From: Phaeobacter sp. QD34_24
GTDB lineage: Bacteria; Pseudomonadota; Alphaproteobacteria; Rhodobacterales; Rhodobacteraceae
DNA length: 58,289 nt
Direction of reading: 5' to 3'
Assembly (NCBI RefSeq): GCF_028890115.1
Contig: NZ_JARCJD010000021.1
Location: 1-58,289, forward strand
In this document: piece after piece, positions 39,994-48,770 of the stretch
Numbering within the stretch: the first letter of the stretch is position 1
Layout: each line of letters starts with the position of its first letter
Notes under the pieces: generated by a model
What the model saw: the letters and a program-made list of their open reading frames with translations, nothing else
Told to the model about the DNA's origin: nothing
Database searches by the model: none
Made by a program: the position numbers and the translations under genes

Positions 39994-40728
39994 TCACGAT
40001 GCCGTGTCTGCCTTGGTGGTTTTCTGGGCCTGGGGCGGGATGCGCAGCAACACGTTGCGCGATTGCGAGGCGAACTCGCGTCGGTACAGCACGGCGATGG
40101 TCACCAGCGAGGCCAGGATCAGCGGGATGGCCCCCGCCAGCCAGGCGGCCGAGGCCAGCGCGAAATAGGTGCACCGCATGCCCCGGTTGAAGCTGCGCGC
40201 GGCGGTGATTGACAGGTCCGCGGCCTGGGCGGCGCGGGGCAGGGCCAGCGGTTCTGCCGGATCGTTGGGTACCGCCGCCATCAGAACCGAGCAATAGCCG
40301 AACAGCCGATGCGCCCAGACGTATTTCAAAAACGCATTGGCGAGAAACAGCAGCACCGTCAGGATCTTCACCTCCCAGACAAAGGCGGGGGCGCTGTCCT
40401 GGATCAGGTCCGCAGCCACCCCGGCCAGCTGTTCCGTATTGCCGATCAGGGCCAGGCCGCCGCCCATCGCGATCATCGAGGCAGAGGCGAAGAAGGCGGT
40501 ACCCTGGCGCAGGTTGCTGATCAGCTGCGCATCGAACATCCGCGGCTGGCGGGTCACCATCTGCACCATCCAGTCGCGGCGGAAATCGGCCATCAGGTAG
40601 GACACCGATGGCTTGTCCGGGCGCGGGTTCTCGATCCGCCAGCCGATCCAGATCCAGCCCGCGACAATCAGCGCCAGCGCGGCAAAATCCAAGGTTGAAA
40701 ACAGGGCGATACGGTCGATCCAGGTCAT
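39994..40728 (-). CDS. DUF599 family inner-membrane protein
   Basis: 244 residues with about four hydrophobic helices and the DUF599 landmarks: N-terminal WIDRIALFSTLDFAALALI, RRDWMVQMVTRQPRMFDAQLISNLRQGTAFFAS and AARSFNRGMRCTYFALASAAWLAG. Function unknown throughout the family. Divergent from glcD across 82 bp. Confidence 0.88.
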   Translation of the reverse strand: MTWIDRIALFSTLDFAALALIVAGWIWIGWRIENPRPDKPSVSYLMADFRRDWMVQMVTRQPRMFDAQLISNLRQGTAFFASASMIAMGGGLALIGNTEQLAGVAADLIQDSAPAFVWEVKILTVLLFLANAFLKYVWAHRLFGYCSVLMAAVPNDPAEPLALPRAAQAADLSITAARSFNRGMRCTYFALASAAWLAGAIPLILASLVTIAVLYRREFASQSRNVLLRIPPQAQKTTKADTAS

Positions 40729-40810
40729 GGCTGCACCCTAGCGGAGCATGTGCTCCCTTGCCAGATGGTATGAATTGGTAATATAACTTTACCAAAGAGG
40801 AGAGCCCGTC

Positions 40811-42259
40811 ATGGAAATGCCCGCCCCGGACCCCGCCATCCTGTCGCGCAAAGCCCATCTGGCCGCGCGCCTGTCCAAGGTTCTGCCCGCAGATGCGCTG
40901 ATCACCGATGAGGCCGAGACCCGCGCCTATGAATGCGATGCGCTGACCGCCTATCGCTGTCCGCCGCTGTTGGCGGTTTTGCCGCGCAACACGAAAGAAG
41001 TGTCCGATGTTCTGCGGATCTGCCACGAGGAAGGCGTGCCCGTGGTGCCGCGTGGGTCGGGAACCTCGCTGGCTGGGGGCGCCCTGCCGACCGCCGACAG
41101 CGTGATCCTTGGCGTGGCCCGCATGAATGACGTGCTGGAAACCGATTACGAGAATCGCATCATCCGGGTGCAGACCGGACGCACCAACCTCTCCGTTTCT
41201 GGCGCGGTGGAGGAAGAGGAGTTCTTCTACGCCCCCGATCCCTCCAGTCAGCTGGCCTGTGCCATTGCGGGCAATATCGCGATGAATTCGGGCGGTGCGC
41301 ATTGCCTGAAATACGGCGTCACCACCAACAACCTGATGGGCGTTACCATGGTGATGATGGATGGCACCGTGGTCGAGATCGGCGGCGCGCATCTGGACGC
41401 GGGGGGCTTGGACCTCTTGGGGGTGATCTGCGGCAGCGAGGGGCAGCTGGGCGTGGTGACCGAGGCGACCCTGCGCATCCTGCGCAAGCCCGAGGGCGCG
41501 CGCCCCGTTCTGATTGGCTATGACAGCAACGAAGTCGCCGGTGCCTGCGTCTCCGACATCATCAAGGCGGGGGTTCTGCCCGTCGCCATCGAGTTCATGG
41601 ACCGTCCCTGTATCGAGGCCTGCGAGGCCTTCGCCAAGGCGGGCTACCCGATGTGCGAGGCCCTGCTGATCGTCGAGGTCGAAGGAAGCCCCGCCGAGAT
41701 CGACCACCAGCTTGGTCTGATCAAGGAGATCGCCCAGTCCCACAACCCGGTCGAGCTGCGCGAGGCAACCGACGCCGATGAGGCCGCCCGCATCTGGCTG
41801 GGCCGCAAGTCCGCCTTTGGCGCCATGGGGCAGATCAACGATTACATGTGCCTTGATGGCACCATCCCGGTGTCCTCGCTGCCTTACGTGCTGCGCCGCA
41901 TCGGCGAGTTGAGCCAGCAATTCGGCCTGGCCGTGGCCAACGTCTTCCATGCGGGCGACGGTAACATGCACCCGCTGATCCTGTTCGATGCCAACAAGCC
42001 CGGCGATCTGGAACTCTGCGAGGAATTTGGTGCCGAGGTGCTGAAGCTCTGCGTTGAGGTGGGCGGCTGCCTGACCGGCGAACATGGCGTTGGAATCGAG
42101 AAACGCGATCTGATGCTGCATCAGTATACGGCAGACGATCTTGAGGCACAGCTGCGCGTGAAGGATGTCTTCGATCCGCAGTGGCTGCTCAATCCGGCTA
42201 AGGTCTTCCCGCTGTCGGTGACCGAAAGCCGCCGCGCGCCCGCCCTGGCGGCGGAATGA
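40811..42259 (+). CDS. glcD: Glycolate oxidase FAD-linked subunit GlcD
   Basis: 482 residues from the ATG at 40811 with GAGGAG in front. FAD_binding_4 core: PPLLAVLPRNTKEVSDVLRICHEEGVPVVPRGSGTSLAGGA, then NIAMNSGGAHCLKYGVTTNN. The C-terminal FAD-oxidase cap has VFHAGDGNMHPLILFD and GGCLTGEHGVGIEKRD. With GlcE and GlcF it oxidises glycolate to glyoxylate and passes electrons to the respiratory chain. Glycolate is a major phytoplankton exudate. glcDEF form an operon. Confidence 0.96.
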   Translation: MEMPAPDPAILSRKAHLAARLSKVLPADALITDEAETRAYECDALTAYRCPPLLAVLPRNTKEVSDVLRICHEEGVPVVPRGSGTSLAGGALPTADSVILGVARMNDVLETDYENRIIRVQTGRTNLSVSGAVEEEEFFYAPDPSSQLACAIAGNIAMNSGGAHCLKYGVTTNNLMGVTMVMMDGTVVEIGGAHLDAGGLDLLGVICGSEGQLGVVTEATLRILRKPEGARPVLIGYDSNEVAGACVSDIIKAGVLPVAIEFMDRPCIEACEAFAKAGYPMCEALLIVEVEGSPAEIDHQLGLIKEIAQSHNPVELREATDADEAARIWLGRKSAFGAMGQINDYMCLDGTIPVSSLPYVLRRIGELSQQFGLAVANVFHAGDGNMHPLILFDANKPGDLELCEEFGAEVLKLCVEVGGCLTGEHGVGIEKRDLMLHQYTADDLEAQLRVKDVFDPQWLLNPAKVFPLSVTESRRAPALAAE

Positions 42260-42302
42260 TCCTGCGCCCCGAAACTAGAATTAGACACGTTTGGAACAGA
42301 CC

Positions 42303-43427
42303 ATGATGCGACCCGAAAGCGAGGCCGATCTGGCCCGTATGATCGCCGAGGCCAAGGGGCCGCTCAATATCGAAGGCGGCGGCACCCGCGGCATGGGTGT
42401 CGAAGGCGAGACCCTGTCCCTGTCGGCCCTGAGTGGCGTTGAACTTTATGAACCCGGCGCGCTGACGCTGGTGGCCAAGGCCGGAACCCCGGTGTCAGAG
42501 ATCGAATCCCTGCTGGCAGGTGAAAACCAGCGGCTTGCCTTTGAACCTGCCGATTATCGCGGGTTGCTGGGCACCGACGGCACGCCCACGATCGGCGGTG
42601 TCTTTGCCGCCAATATCTCTGGGCCCCGCCGCATCCAGGTGGGCGCCGCACGGGATTTCCTGCTGGGCGTGCGCTTCGTCGATGGGGCCGGGCAGATCGT
42701 CAAGAACGGCGGCCGGGTGATGAAGAACGTCACCGGCTATGATCTGGTGAAGCTGATGTCGGGGGCACAAGGCACGCTTGGCGTGCTGAGCGAGGTCTCC
42801 TTCAAAGTGCTGCCAGAGGCCGAGAGCATGGCGACGGTTTCGGTTGCTGAACTGGATCTGCCGGGTGCCGTGCGGGTGATGTCGGCGGCGCTGGGTTCGC
42901 CCTTTGACGTGACCGGGGCAGCCTATGATCCGGACAGCATGACCGCCCATATCCGCGTCGAAGGCTTTGCGGCTTCGGTCAGCTACCGCTGCGGAGAGCT
43001 GATCAGGATCCTGGGGGCGCATGGCACCGCAGAGCGGCAGGATGACACCGCAGATCTGTGGCAGGGCATCCGCGATGTTGCCGCCTTTCACGGGCGTGAT
43101 GGCGATGTCTGGCGGATCAGCGTCAAGCCCTCGGATGCGGTCGAACTGGCGCCGCGCCTTGGTGCCACCGCGCTGCAGTTTGACTGGGGCGGCGGTCTCA
43201 TCTGGGCCTTGATGCCCGAGGGTAGCGATCTGCGCAAAGTGATGTCCGGTGTCGGCACCGGGATGGAGCCGATCCCGGGGCACGCCACCTTGATCCGCGC
43301 CAGCGCCGAAACCCGTGCGCGCCTGGGCCGGTTCGAACCGCAACCGGCACCTTTGGAGGCCCTGAACAAGGGGTTGCGAAACCAGTTCGATCCGCGCGGG
43401 ATCCTGAACCCTGGCCTGATGGGGTAA
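42303..43427 (+). CDS. glcE: Glycolate oxidase FAD-binding subunit GlcE
   Basis: 374 residues from ATG 42303 (a second ATG follows at once; a TTG lies 12 bases upstream). FAD-binding fold with GPLNIEGGGTRGMG, the PTIGGVFAANISGPRRIQVGAARDFLLGVRFVDGAGQIVKNGGRVMKNVTGYDLVKL block and the terminal FDPRGILNPGLM shared with GlcD-type proteins. It lies 43 bp after glcD and three bases before glcF. Confidence 0.94.
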   Translation: MMRPESEADLARMIAEAKGPLNIEGGGTRGMGVEGETLSLSALSGVELYEPGALTLVAKAGTPVSEIESLLAGENQRLAFEPADYRGLLGTDGTPTIGGVFAANISGPRRIQVGAARDFLLGVRFVDGAGQIVKNGGRVMKNVTGYDLVKLMSGAQGTLGVLSEVSFKVLPEAESMATVSVAELDLPGAVRVMSAALGSPFDVTGAAYDPDSMTAHIRVEGFAASVSYRCGELIRILGAHGTAERQDDTADLWQGIRDVAAFHGRDGDVWRISVKPSDAVELAPRLGATALQFDWGGGLIWALMPEGSDLRKVMSGVGTGMEPIPGHATLIRASAETRARLGRFEPQPAPLEALNKGLRNQFDPRGILNPGLMG

Positions 43428-43430
43428 GAC

Positions 43431-44765
43431 ATGCAGACAGTATTCACCGAAGACCAGCTGAAAGATCCCGGCATCCAGCGCTCGAACGAGATCCTGCGCA
43501 CCTGCGTGCATTGCGGCTTTTGCACCGCCACCTGCCCGACCTATCAGGTGCTGGGGGATGAACTCGACAGTCCGCGCGGGCGGATCTACCTGATCAAGGA
43601 CATGCTGGAAAACAACCGCGTGCCGGATGAGAAAACGGTCAAGCATATCGACCGCTGCCTGTCCTGCCTGGCATGCATGACCACCTGCCCGTCGGGGGTG
43701 CATTACATGCATCTGATCGACCATGCGCGCGCCTATATCGACAGGAACTACAAGCGCCCCTTCACCGACCGTGCCCTGCGCTGGGTGCTGGCGCGGATCC
43801 TGCCCTATCCGATGCGCTTTCGCGTGGCCCTGTTCGGTGCGAAACTGGCGCGCCCCTTCAAGGGGCTGATGCCGGATGCCCGGCTGCGGGCGATGCTCGA
43901 CATGGCGCCGAAGGATATTCCGCCGGTCAGCCGCAACGATGATCCGCAAAGCTTTGCCCCCGTCGAGCCGCGCAAGAAACGTGTGGCGCTGATGACGGGC
44001 TGCGCGCAAAAGGCGCTCAACACCGATATCAACGACGCCACCATCCGCCTGCTGACGCGGCTGGGCTGCGAAGTGGTCGTGGCCAAGGGCGCGGGCTGCT
44101 GCGGCGCGCTGACCCATCACATGGGGCGCGAGGATGAAAGCCACGCCACCGCGGCCAAGAACATCCGCGCCTGGTGCGCCGAGATCGATGGCGAGGGCCT
44201 GGATGCCATCGTGATCAACACCTCGGGCTGCGGCACCACGGTCAAGGATTACGGGCATATGTTCCGCAATGACGCGCTAGCAGCAGATGCGGCGCGGGTG
44301 TCCGAGCGGGCGATGGATATCTCGGAACTCTTGATGCAGCTGGACCTGCCCGAAGGTGCAGACAAGGGGCTGACGGTGGCCTATCACGCCGCCTGTTCGC
44401 TGCAGCATGGCCAGCAGATCAAGACGCATCCCAAGACGCTGCTGAAACGCGCGGGCTTCAAGGTGGTGGAGCCTGCCGACAGCCACCTCTGCTGTGGGTC
44501 CGCCGGGACCTACAACCTGATGCAGCCGGAAATCTCGGGCCAGCTGAAAGAGCGCAAGGTGAAAACGCTGGAGGCCAAGAATCCCGACCTGATCGCAGCA
44601 GGCAATATCGGTTGCATGATGCAGATCGGATCGGGCACCAAGCTGCCCATCGTGCATACGGTCGAGCTGCTCGATTGGGCCACGGGCGGTCCCAAGCCCC
44701 CCGCGATGATCAAGGGTAACCGACCTGTGGCGACTGCCGAAGATCAGGTGCCGATCCTGCGCTGA
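43431..44765 (+). CDS. glcF: Glycolate oxidase iron-sulfur subunit GlcF
   Basis: 444 residues. Two ferredoxin-type clusters are visible: CVHCGFCTATCPTY and CLSCLACMTTCPSG. Two CCG domains follow (GCAQKALNTDIN..CEVVVAKGAGCCGAL and CSLQHGQ..SHLCCGSAGTYNLMQPEISGQL), as in GlpC/HdrB relatives. It links the flavins to quinone. Last gene of the operon; no glcG or permease follows. Confidence 0.95.
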   Translation: MQTVFTEDQLKDPGIQRSNEILRTCVHCGFCTATCPTYQVLGDELDSPRGRIYLIKDMLENNRVPDEKTVKHIDRCLSCLACMTTCPSGVHYMHLIDHARAYIDRNYKRPFTDRALRWVLARILPYPMRFRVALFGAKLARPFKGLMPDARLRAMLDMAPKDIPPVSRNDDPQSFAPVEPRKKRVALMTGCAQKALNTDINDATIRLLTRLGCEVVVAKGAGCCGALTHHMGREDESHATAAKNIRAWCAEIDGEGLDAIVINTSGCGTTVKDYGHMFRNDALAADAARVSERAMDISELLMQLDLPEGADKGLTVAYHAACSLQHGQQIKTHPKTLLKRAGFKVVEPADSHLCCGSAGTYNLMQPEISGQLKERKVKTLEAKNPDLIAAGNIGCMMQIGSGTKLPIVHTVELLDWATGGPKPPAMIKGNRPVATAEDQVPILR

Positions 44766-44858
44766 TCACAGGTCTGATATTTTTGCGGGGCCGGGCTGTA
44801 TCAGCGCGGCCCTTGCCGTATTTTCGCCCCAAGCGATACGTATCCTGACAGCAGATGG

Positions 44859-45683
44859 ATGAGGGAGATGCGGGTGCGGGGTTGGATTCTTGCGGTATTG
44901 GCAGCCTTGCTGCCAGCGGTGACGCTGGCGGGCGACAGCCGTCTTCTGCGTCTTGATACCACGGATGCGGGCCGCGACTGGGAGGCGGTGGGTCGTCTTG
45001 ATGTCAACGGCGAAGGCTTCTGCACAGGGTCGTTGATCGCACCGGATCTGGTTCTGACGGCAGCGCATTGCCTGTTCGATGGGCGCACCGGGCAAAAGAT
45101 CGCCCCCGAAACGATTGAGTTTCTGGCCGGCTGGCGCAATGGCCGGGCCTCGGCCTATCGTTCGGTGCGGCGGGCGGTGATCCATCCGGATTATGTCTAT
45201 GATGGCGAGGTCTCAACCGGCCGGGTGCGCAAGGATATCGCGTTGCTGCAGCTGCAACGCCCCATTCGCAACACCACCGTGATCCCGTTTGAAACCGACA
45301 GCCGCCCACGCAAGGGCAGCCGTATCGGGGTTGTCTCTTATGCCCATGACCGCTCCGAGGCGCCTTCGTTGCAGGAGGTCTGCGCGGTCACCGCGCAGCA
45401 GCAGGGGGTCTTGGTGATGTCCTGCGATGTGGATTTCGGCTCTTCCGGGGCGCCGGTCTTCTCCTTTGAGGGACGCACCCCGCGGATCGTCTCGGTGGTC
45501 TCGGCCAAGGCCGAGGTGAACGGCACGCGGGTCTCGCTTGGGGCATCGCTGGGCGAAGAGCTGGATCTGTTGCAGGCGCAGCTGACCGGCACTCATATCG
45601 GCAGCCGCATGCCTGCGGGCGTAGGCCGGGTTCAGGTGGGCGACGGCCGCCGGGCCGGTGGGGCGAAGTTCATCCGCCAATAG
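44859..45683 (+). CDS. Trypsin-like secreted serine protease
   Basis: 274 residues with a signal peptide (about 1-24, TLA-GD). Catalytic triad: His in VLTAAHCLFD, Asp in VRKDIALLQL and Ser in CDVDFGSSGAPVFS, where the usual GDSGGP is GSSGAP, closer to V8/glutamyl-endopeptidase-like S1B enzymes. Four Cys could make disulfides. An alternative start is the ATG at 44868. Role unknown; periplasmic or extracellular. Confidence 0.85.
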   Translation: MREMRVRGWILAVLAALLPAVTLAGDSRLLRLDTTDAGRDWEAVGRLDVNGEGFCTGSLIAPDLVLTAAHCLFDGRTGQKIAPETIEFLAGWRNGRASAYRSVRRAVIHPDYVYDGEVSTGRVRKDIALLQLQRPIRNTTVIPFETDSRPRKGSRIGVVSYAHDRSEAPSLQEVCAVTAQQQGVLVMSCDVDFGSSGAPVFSFEGRTPRIVSVVSAKAEVNGTRVSLGASLGEELDLLQAQLTGTHIGSRMPAGVGRVQVGDGRRAGGAKFIRQ

Positions 45684-45689
45684 GGTTTC

Positions 45690-45841
45690 CGGCTGTCCTG
45701 CAGCAGCCCCTTGAAACCCCGTTTGCAATCCATATGTCGATACTGTCCGGATCGCCGCAGAGCGGGGTCCGGTGACGACCGCCCGGCCCCGGATGTGGGC
45801 GGGCACGCTTAAAGAATCGCTCGACTATGAGGATGACAGAG
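45690..45841 (+). promoter_or_regulatory. Candidate ROSE-type RNA thermometer in hsp20 leader
   Basis: Upstream of the Hsp20 ATG, TCGCT (45817-45821) can pair with the ribosome site AGGA (45830-45833), leaving the middle G bulged; this UYGCU/AGGA pairing is the signature of ROSE elements, common on alphaproteobacterial small heat-shock genes. Further upstream are stems from TCCGG/CCGGA- and CCGCCC/GGGCGG-type arms, as ROSE leaders usually have. Heating should melt the last hairpin and release translation. Boundaries are approximate. Confidence 0.55.
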
Positions 45842-46306
45842 ATGCGTACCTTTGATTTTGCACCGTTGCACCGTGCGACCGTGGGCTTTGACCAGATTGC
45901 CGACCTGATGGACCGGGTCATGAGCAATGACGTCAGCCAGCCCAGCTACCCCCCATACAACATCGAGAAGATCGACGCCGACAGCTATCGTATCTCGATC
46001 GCCGTTGCCGGTTTTTCCGAGGCTGACCTCGCTGTAGAGGTGAAGGAAAACGCCCTTGTCGTTTCCGCCCGCAAGGCCGAAACGGATGAGGAGCGCACCT
46101 TCCTGCATCGTGGCATTGCCACCCGCGCCTTTGAACGCCGCTTCACCCTGGCCGATCATATGCGCGTCACTGGCGCCAGCCACGCGGACGGCATGTTGCA
46201 TATCGATCTGCAGCGCGAAGTGCCCGAAGCCCTGAAACCGCGCCGGATCGAGATCGCCTCTGCCGCGCCCCAGCGTGCCGCACTGGACGCGCAACAGGTC
46301 AACTGA
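45842..46306 (+). CDS. Hsp20/alpha-crystallin small heat-shock protein (IbpA type)
   Basis: 154 residues from the ATG at 45842, eight bases after AGGA. Alpha-crystallin domain: PPYNIEKIDADSYRISIAVAGFSEADLAVEVKENALVVSARK, the FLHRGIATRAFERRFTLADHM strand and terminal residues lacking a clear I-x-I. It holds unfolding proteins for DnaK/ClpB. Its leader has a possible ROSE thermometer, and a terminator follows the gene. Confidence 0.93.
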   Translation: MRTFDFAPLHRATVGFDQIADLMDRVMSNDVSQPSYPPYNIEKIDADSYRISIAVAGFSEADLAVEVKENALVVSARKAETDEERTFLHRGIATRAFERRFTLADHMRVTGASHADGMLHIDLQREVPEALKPRRIEIASAAPQRAALDAQQVN

Positions 46307-46375
46307 TCTCCCCACGGGCTCACCTGTTTCCGACACTCCCCGAGGCCGTCACCCCACCACAGGCGGCCGAACTTC

Positions 46376-46409
46376 CCCCCGTGTCCATCACCCGGATGCG
46401 GGGGCTTTT
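46376..46409 (+). terminator. Intrinsic terminator after hsp20
   Basis: CCCCCGTGTCC pairs with GGATGCGGGGG (two G-U pairs) around a seven-base loop, followed by CTTTTCG. Located about 70 bases past the hsp20 stop and before the TetR gene. Confidence 0.75.
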
Positions 46410-46475
46410 CGCGTGTTGGCCGACCGGATGGTAGGCAGGCGCTCTTTCTGATACTACCGACAGAAAGGAGCCGTC

Positions 46476-47087
46476 ATGCCCCAAGCCCACAGCCCGCAAA
46501 CCCGCCCCGATGAATTCGTCGCCGCCGCAACGCAGCTTTTTGCCAGGCGCGGCTATCATGGCGCCTCCATTGCCAATATCGCCGATGAGCTGGGCCTGAC
46601 CAAACAGACCCTGTTGCATCATTTCGGCAGCAAGGACGCCCTTTACGAGCGCGTCCTCGCAGGGGTGGCGGATCGCATGATGATTGTCCTGATGGAGGCG
46701 CAGGAGGCCGGTGATACGCCCGAAGCGCGCCTTGAGGCGGCCTTTGCGACCTATCTTGATCAGGCGCTTGCACAGGCGGCGGACAGCCGGTTGATCCTGC
46801 GCGAGCTGCTGGATGACCGGCAGGAAGACAGCCCTGCCGAACGCTGGTTCCTGCGTCCCTTCCTGCAGGAACTGGTCGCCATGGTTCGCGATGTCCCCGC
46901 CTGTCGTGCCACTCCGCCGGAGCAGGCCTTGGCGGCGGTTTGCGATCTTCTGGGATCCATCGGCTTTTTTGCCATGGCGCAGCCGGTTCTGCCGCGCTTG
47001 CCGGGGGCGCGAGGAGTCGCCGATGCCTTTCGTGGCCAGATAGGAAAAAGGGTCCGTGACCTTTGCAGCCACGGACCCCGATCCTGA
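46476..47087 (+). CDS. TetR-family transcriptional regulator
   Basis: 203 residues. HTH at residues 10-56 (RPDEFVAAATQLFARRGYHGASIANIADELGLTKQTLLHHFGSKDALYE); the rest is the usual helical ligand domain with no identifiable effector. Convergent with the succinate-semialdehyde dehydrogenase gene, whose terminator is encoded within the last 45 bases of this coding region. Target unknown. Confidence 0.9.
   Translation: MPQAHSPQTRPDEFVAAATQLFARRGYHGASIANIADELGLTKQTLLHHFGSKDALYERVLAGVADRMMIVLMEAQEAGDTPEARLEAAFATYLDQALAQAADSRLILRELLDDRQEDSPAERWFLRPFLQELVAMVRDVPACRATPPEQALAAVCDLLGSIGFFAMAQPVLPRLPGARGVADAFRGQIGKRVRDLCSHGPRS
47045..47078 (-). terminator. Intrinsic terminator of the aldehyde dehydrogenase gene, inside tetR
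   Basis: Minus strand: GGGTCCGTG (47078-47070), an 11-base loop, CACGGACCC (47058-47050), then TTTTTCC. It stops the minus-strand transcript 25 bases after its stop codon but lies inside the 3' coding end of the convergent TetR gene. Confidence 0.88.
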
Positions 47088-47102
47088 TGGTCTGAAGCCG
47101 GA

Positions 47103-48578
47103 TCAGACCGACATGCAGATGTATTTCATCTCCAGGTAATCCTCGATGCCGTGGTGGCTGCCTTCGCGGCCCAGGCCCGACTGCTTGACCCCGCCAAAGG
47201 GCGCAACCTCGGTCGAGATGATGCCGGTGTTGACGCCGACGATGCCATATTCCAGCGCCTCGGCCACCTTGTAGACCCGGCTCAGATCCTTCGCGTAGAA
47301 GTAGGAGGCAAGGCCAAAGATCGTGTCATTGGCCATGGCGATGACCTCGTCCTCATCCTCGAACTTGAAGAGGGGCGCCAGCGGGCCAAAGGTTTCTTCG
47401 GTGGAGAACTGCATATCGGTGGTGGCACCGGTCACGATGGTGGGCTGGAAGAAGGAGCCGCCCAGCTCGGACGGGTTGCCTCCCAGAATGATTTCAGCGC
47501 CCTTGGAGGTCGCGTCGGCCAGATGGGACTTCACCTTCTCAACGGCCTTGTCGTTGATCAGCGGGCCGAACTGGACGCCTTCCTCAAGGCCATCACCGAC
47601 CTTCATCTTGGCGACCGCCTCTTTCAGCTTGGCGGCGAAGGCGTCATAGACACCGGCCTGCACGTAGATCCGGTTGGCGCAGACGCAGGTCTGGCCGTTG
47701 TTGCGGAACTTGCACATGATCGCGCCTTCGACGGCGGCATCCAGATCGGCGTCGTCAAAGACGATGAAAGGCGCGTTGCCGCCCAGCTCCATCGAGCATT
47801 TCATCACCTGATCGGCGGCCTGGCGCAGCAGCAGTCGACCGACCGGGGTCGAGCCGGTGAAGGTCAGCTTGCGCACCGCCGGGTTTTCGCAGAACTCCAG
47901 GCCGGTTTCGGGCGCATCCGAAGTGGTCACCACATTGAAGACGCCTGCCGGGATCCCGGCCCGTTCCGCCAGAACCGCCAGCGCGGTGGCCGACAGGGGC
48001 GTCAGTTCGGCAGGGCGGGCGACAAAGGCGCAGCCCGCTGCCAGCGCCGGACCCGCCTTACGGGTGATCATCGCATTGGGGAAGTTCCAGGGCGTGATCG
48101 AGGCGGCCACACCGATGGGCTGTTTCAACACGGTGATGCGCTTGTCGCGCTGATGGCCGGGGATGGTCTCGCCGTAGATCCGCTTGGCCTCTTCGCCGAA
48201 GAACTCGATGAAGGAGGCGCCATAGGCGATCTCGCCCTTGGCTTCGGCCAGGGGTTTGCCCATTTCGGCGGTCAGGATGGTGGCAAGATCGTCCTGGTTC
48301 TCCATCATCAGGTCGAACCACTTGCGCAGCACCTGTGCGCGCTCCTTGCCGGTCCACTTTGCCCAGTCCTTTTGCGCGGCTTCGGCCTGGGCGATGGCAC
48401 CTGCCACCTGCGCCCGGCTAAGATCGGCCACCTCGGCGACCACGTCGCCGCGCGCCGGGTTCAGGACGTCGAATGTGCCCTTGTCGCCGTCCACGAATTG
48501 GCCGCCCACATAGGCGCGGGTCTCCATCAGGGTCGGGTCCTTCAGAAGAGATTTCAGCTCGGTGTTTTTCGTCAGCAT
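47103..48578 (-). CDS. Succinate-semialdehyde dehydrogenase (NADP-type, GabD-like)
   Basis: 491 residues from the ATG at 48578 with GGGGAGA in front. ALDH superfamily: MELGGNAPFIVFDDADLDAAVEGAIMCKFRNNGQTCVCANRIYVQ holds the Glu and catalytic Cys, TPWNFPNAMITRKAGPALAAGCAFV the NAD(P) site, and FTGSTPVGRLL the cofactor loop. The QTCVCANR segment with adjacent Cys is typical of GabD. It oxidises succinate semialdehyde to succinate, or a related semialdehyde. Not in an operon with the flanking genes. Confidence 0.88.
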   Translation of the reverse strand: MLTKNTELKSLLKDPTLMETRAYVGGQFVDGDKGTFDVLNPARGDVVAEVADLSRAQVAGAIAQAEAAQKDWAKWTGKERAQVLRKWFDLMMENQDDLATILTAEMGKPLAEAKGEIAYGASFIEFFGEEAKRIYGETIPGHQRDKRITVLKQPIGVAASITPWNFPNAMITRKAGPALAAGCAFVARPAELTPLSATALAVLAERAGIPAGVFNVVTTSDAPETGLEFCENPAVRKLTFTGSTPVGRLLLRQAADQVMKCSMELGGNAPFIVFDDADLDAAVEGAIMCKFRNNGQTCVCANRIYVQAGVYDAFAAKLKEAVAKMKVGDGLEEGVQFGPLINDKAVEKVKSHLADATSKGAEIILGGNPSELGGSFFQPTIVTGATTDMQFSTEETFGPLAPLFKFEDEDEVIAMANDTIFGLASYFYAKDLSRVYKVAEALEYGIVGVNTGIISTEVAPFGGVKQSGLGREGSHHGIEDYLEMKYICMSV

Positions 48579-48770
48579 TGGTGTCTCCCCAGCAATCATT
48601 GCAGCCATGCAAATCAGTTGCCCCTTGATATGTCCAGAACCTTCGATGAGTCCAGAATTTGATCAAAAATTTCCCGAAGATCGCCGACCTGTCTGTTTGC
48701 CGATAGCTGTTTGACAAGCCCGCCCGCAGGGAGTCTCTTTGACGCAAACAGACCACCAGGGGAGACAGGG

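Noticed and set aside
39854-42121. A 755-codon minus-strand frame opposite glcD
   Set aside because: Antisense to glcD and to the DUF599 gene; no domain pattern, shadow composition.
42495-44258. A 587-codon minus-strand frame opposite glcE and glcF
   Set aside because: Antisense to two genes with clear motifs; no protein character.
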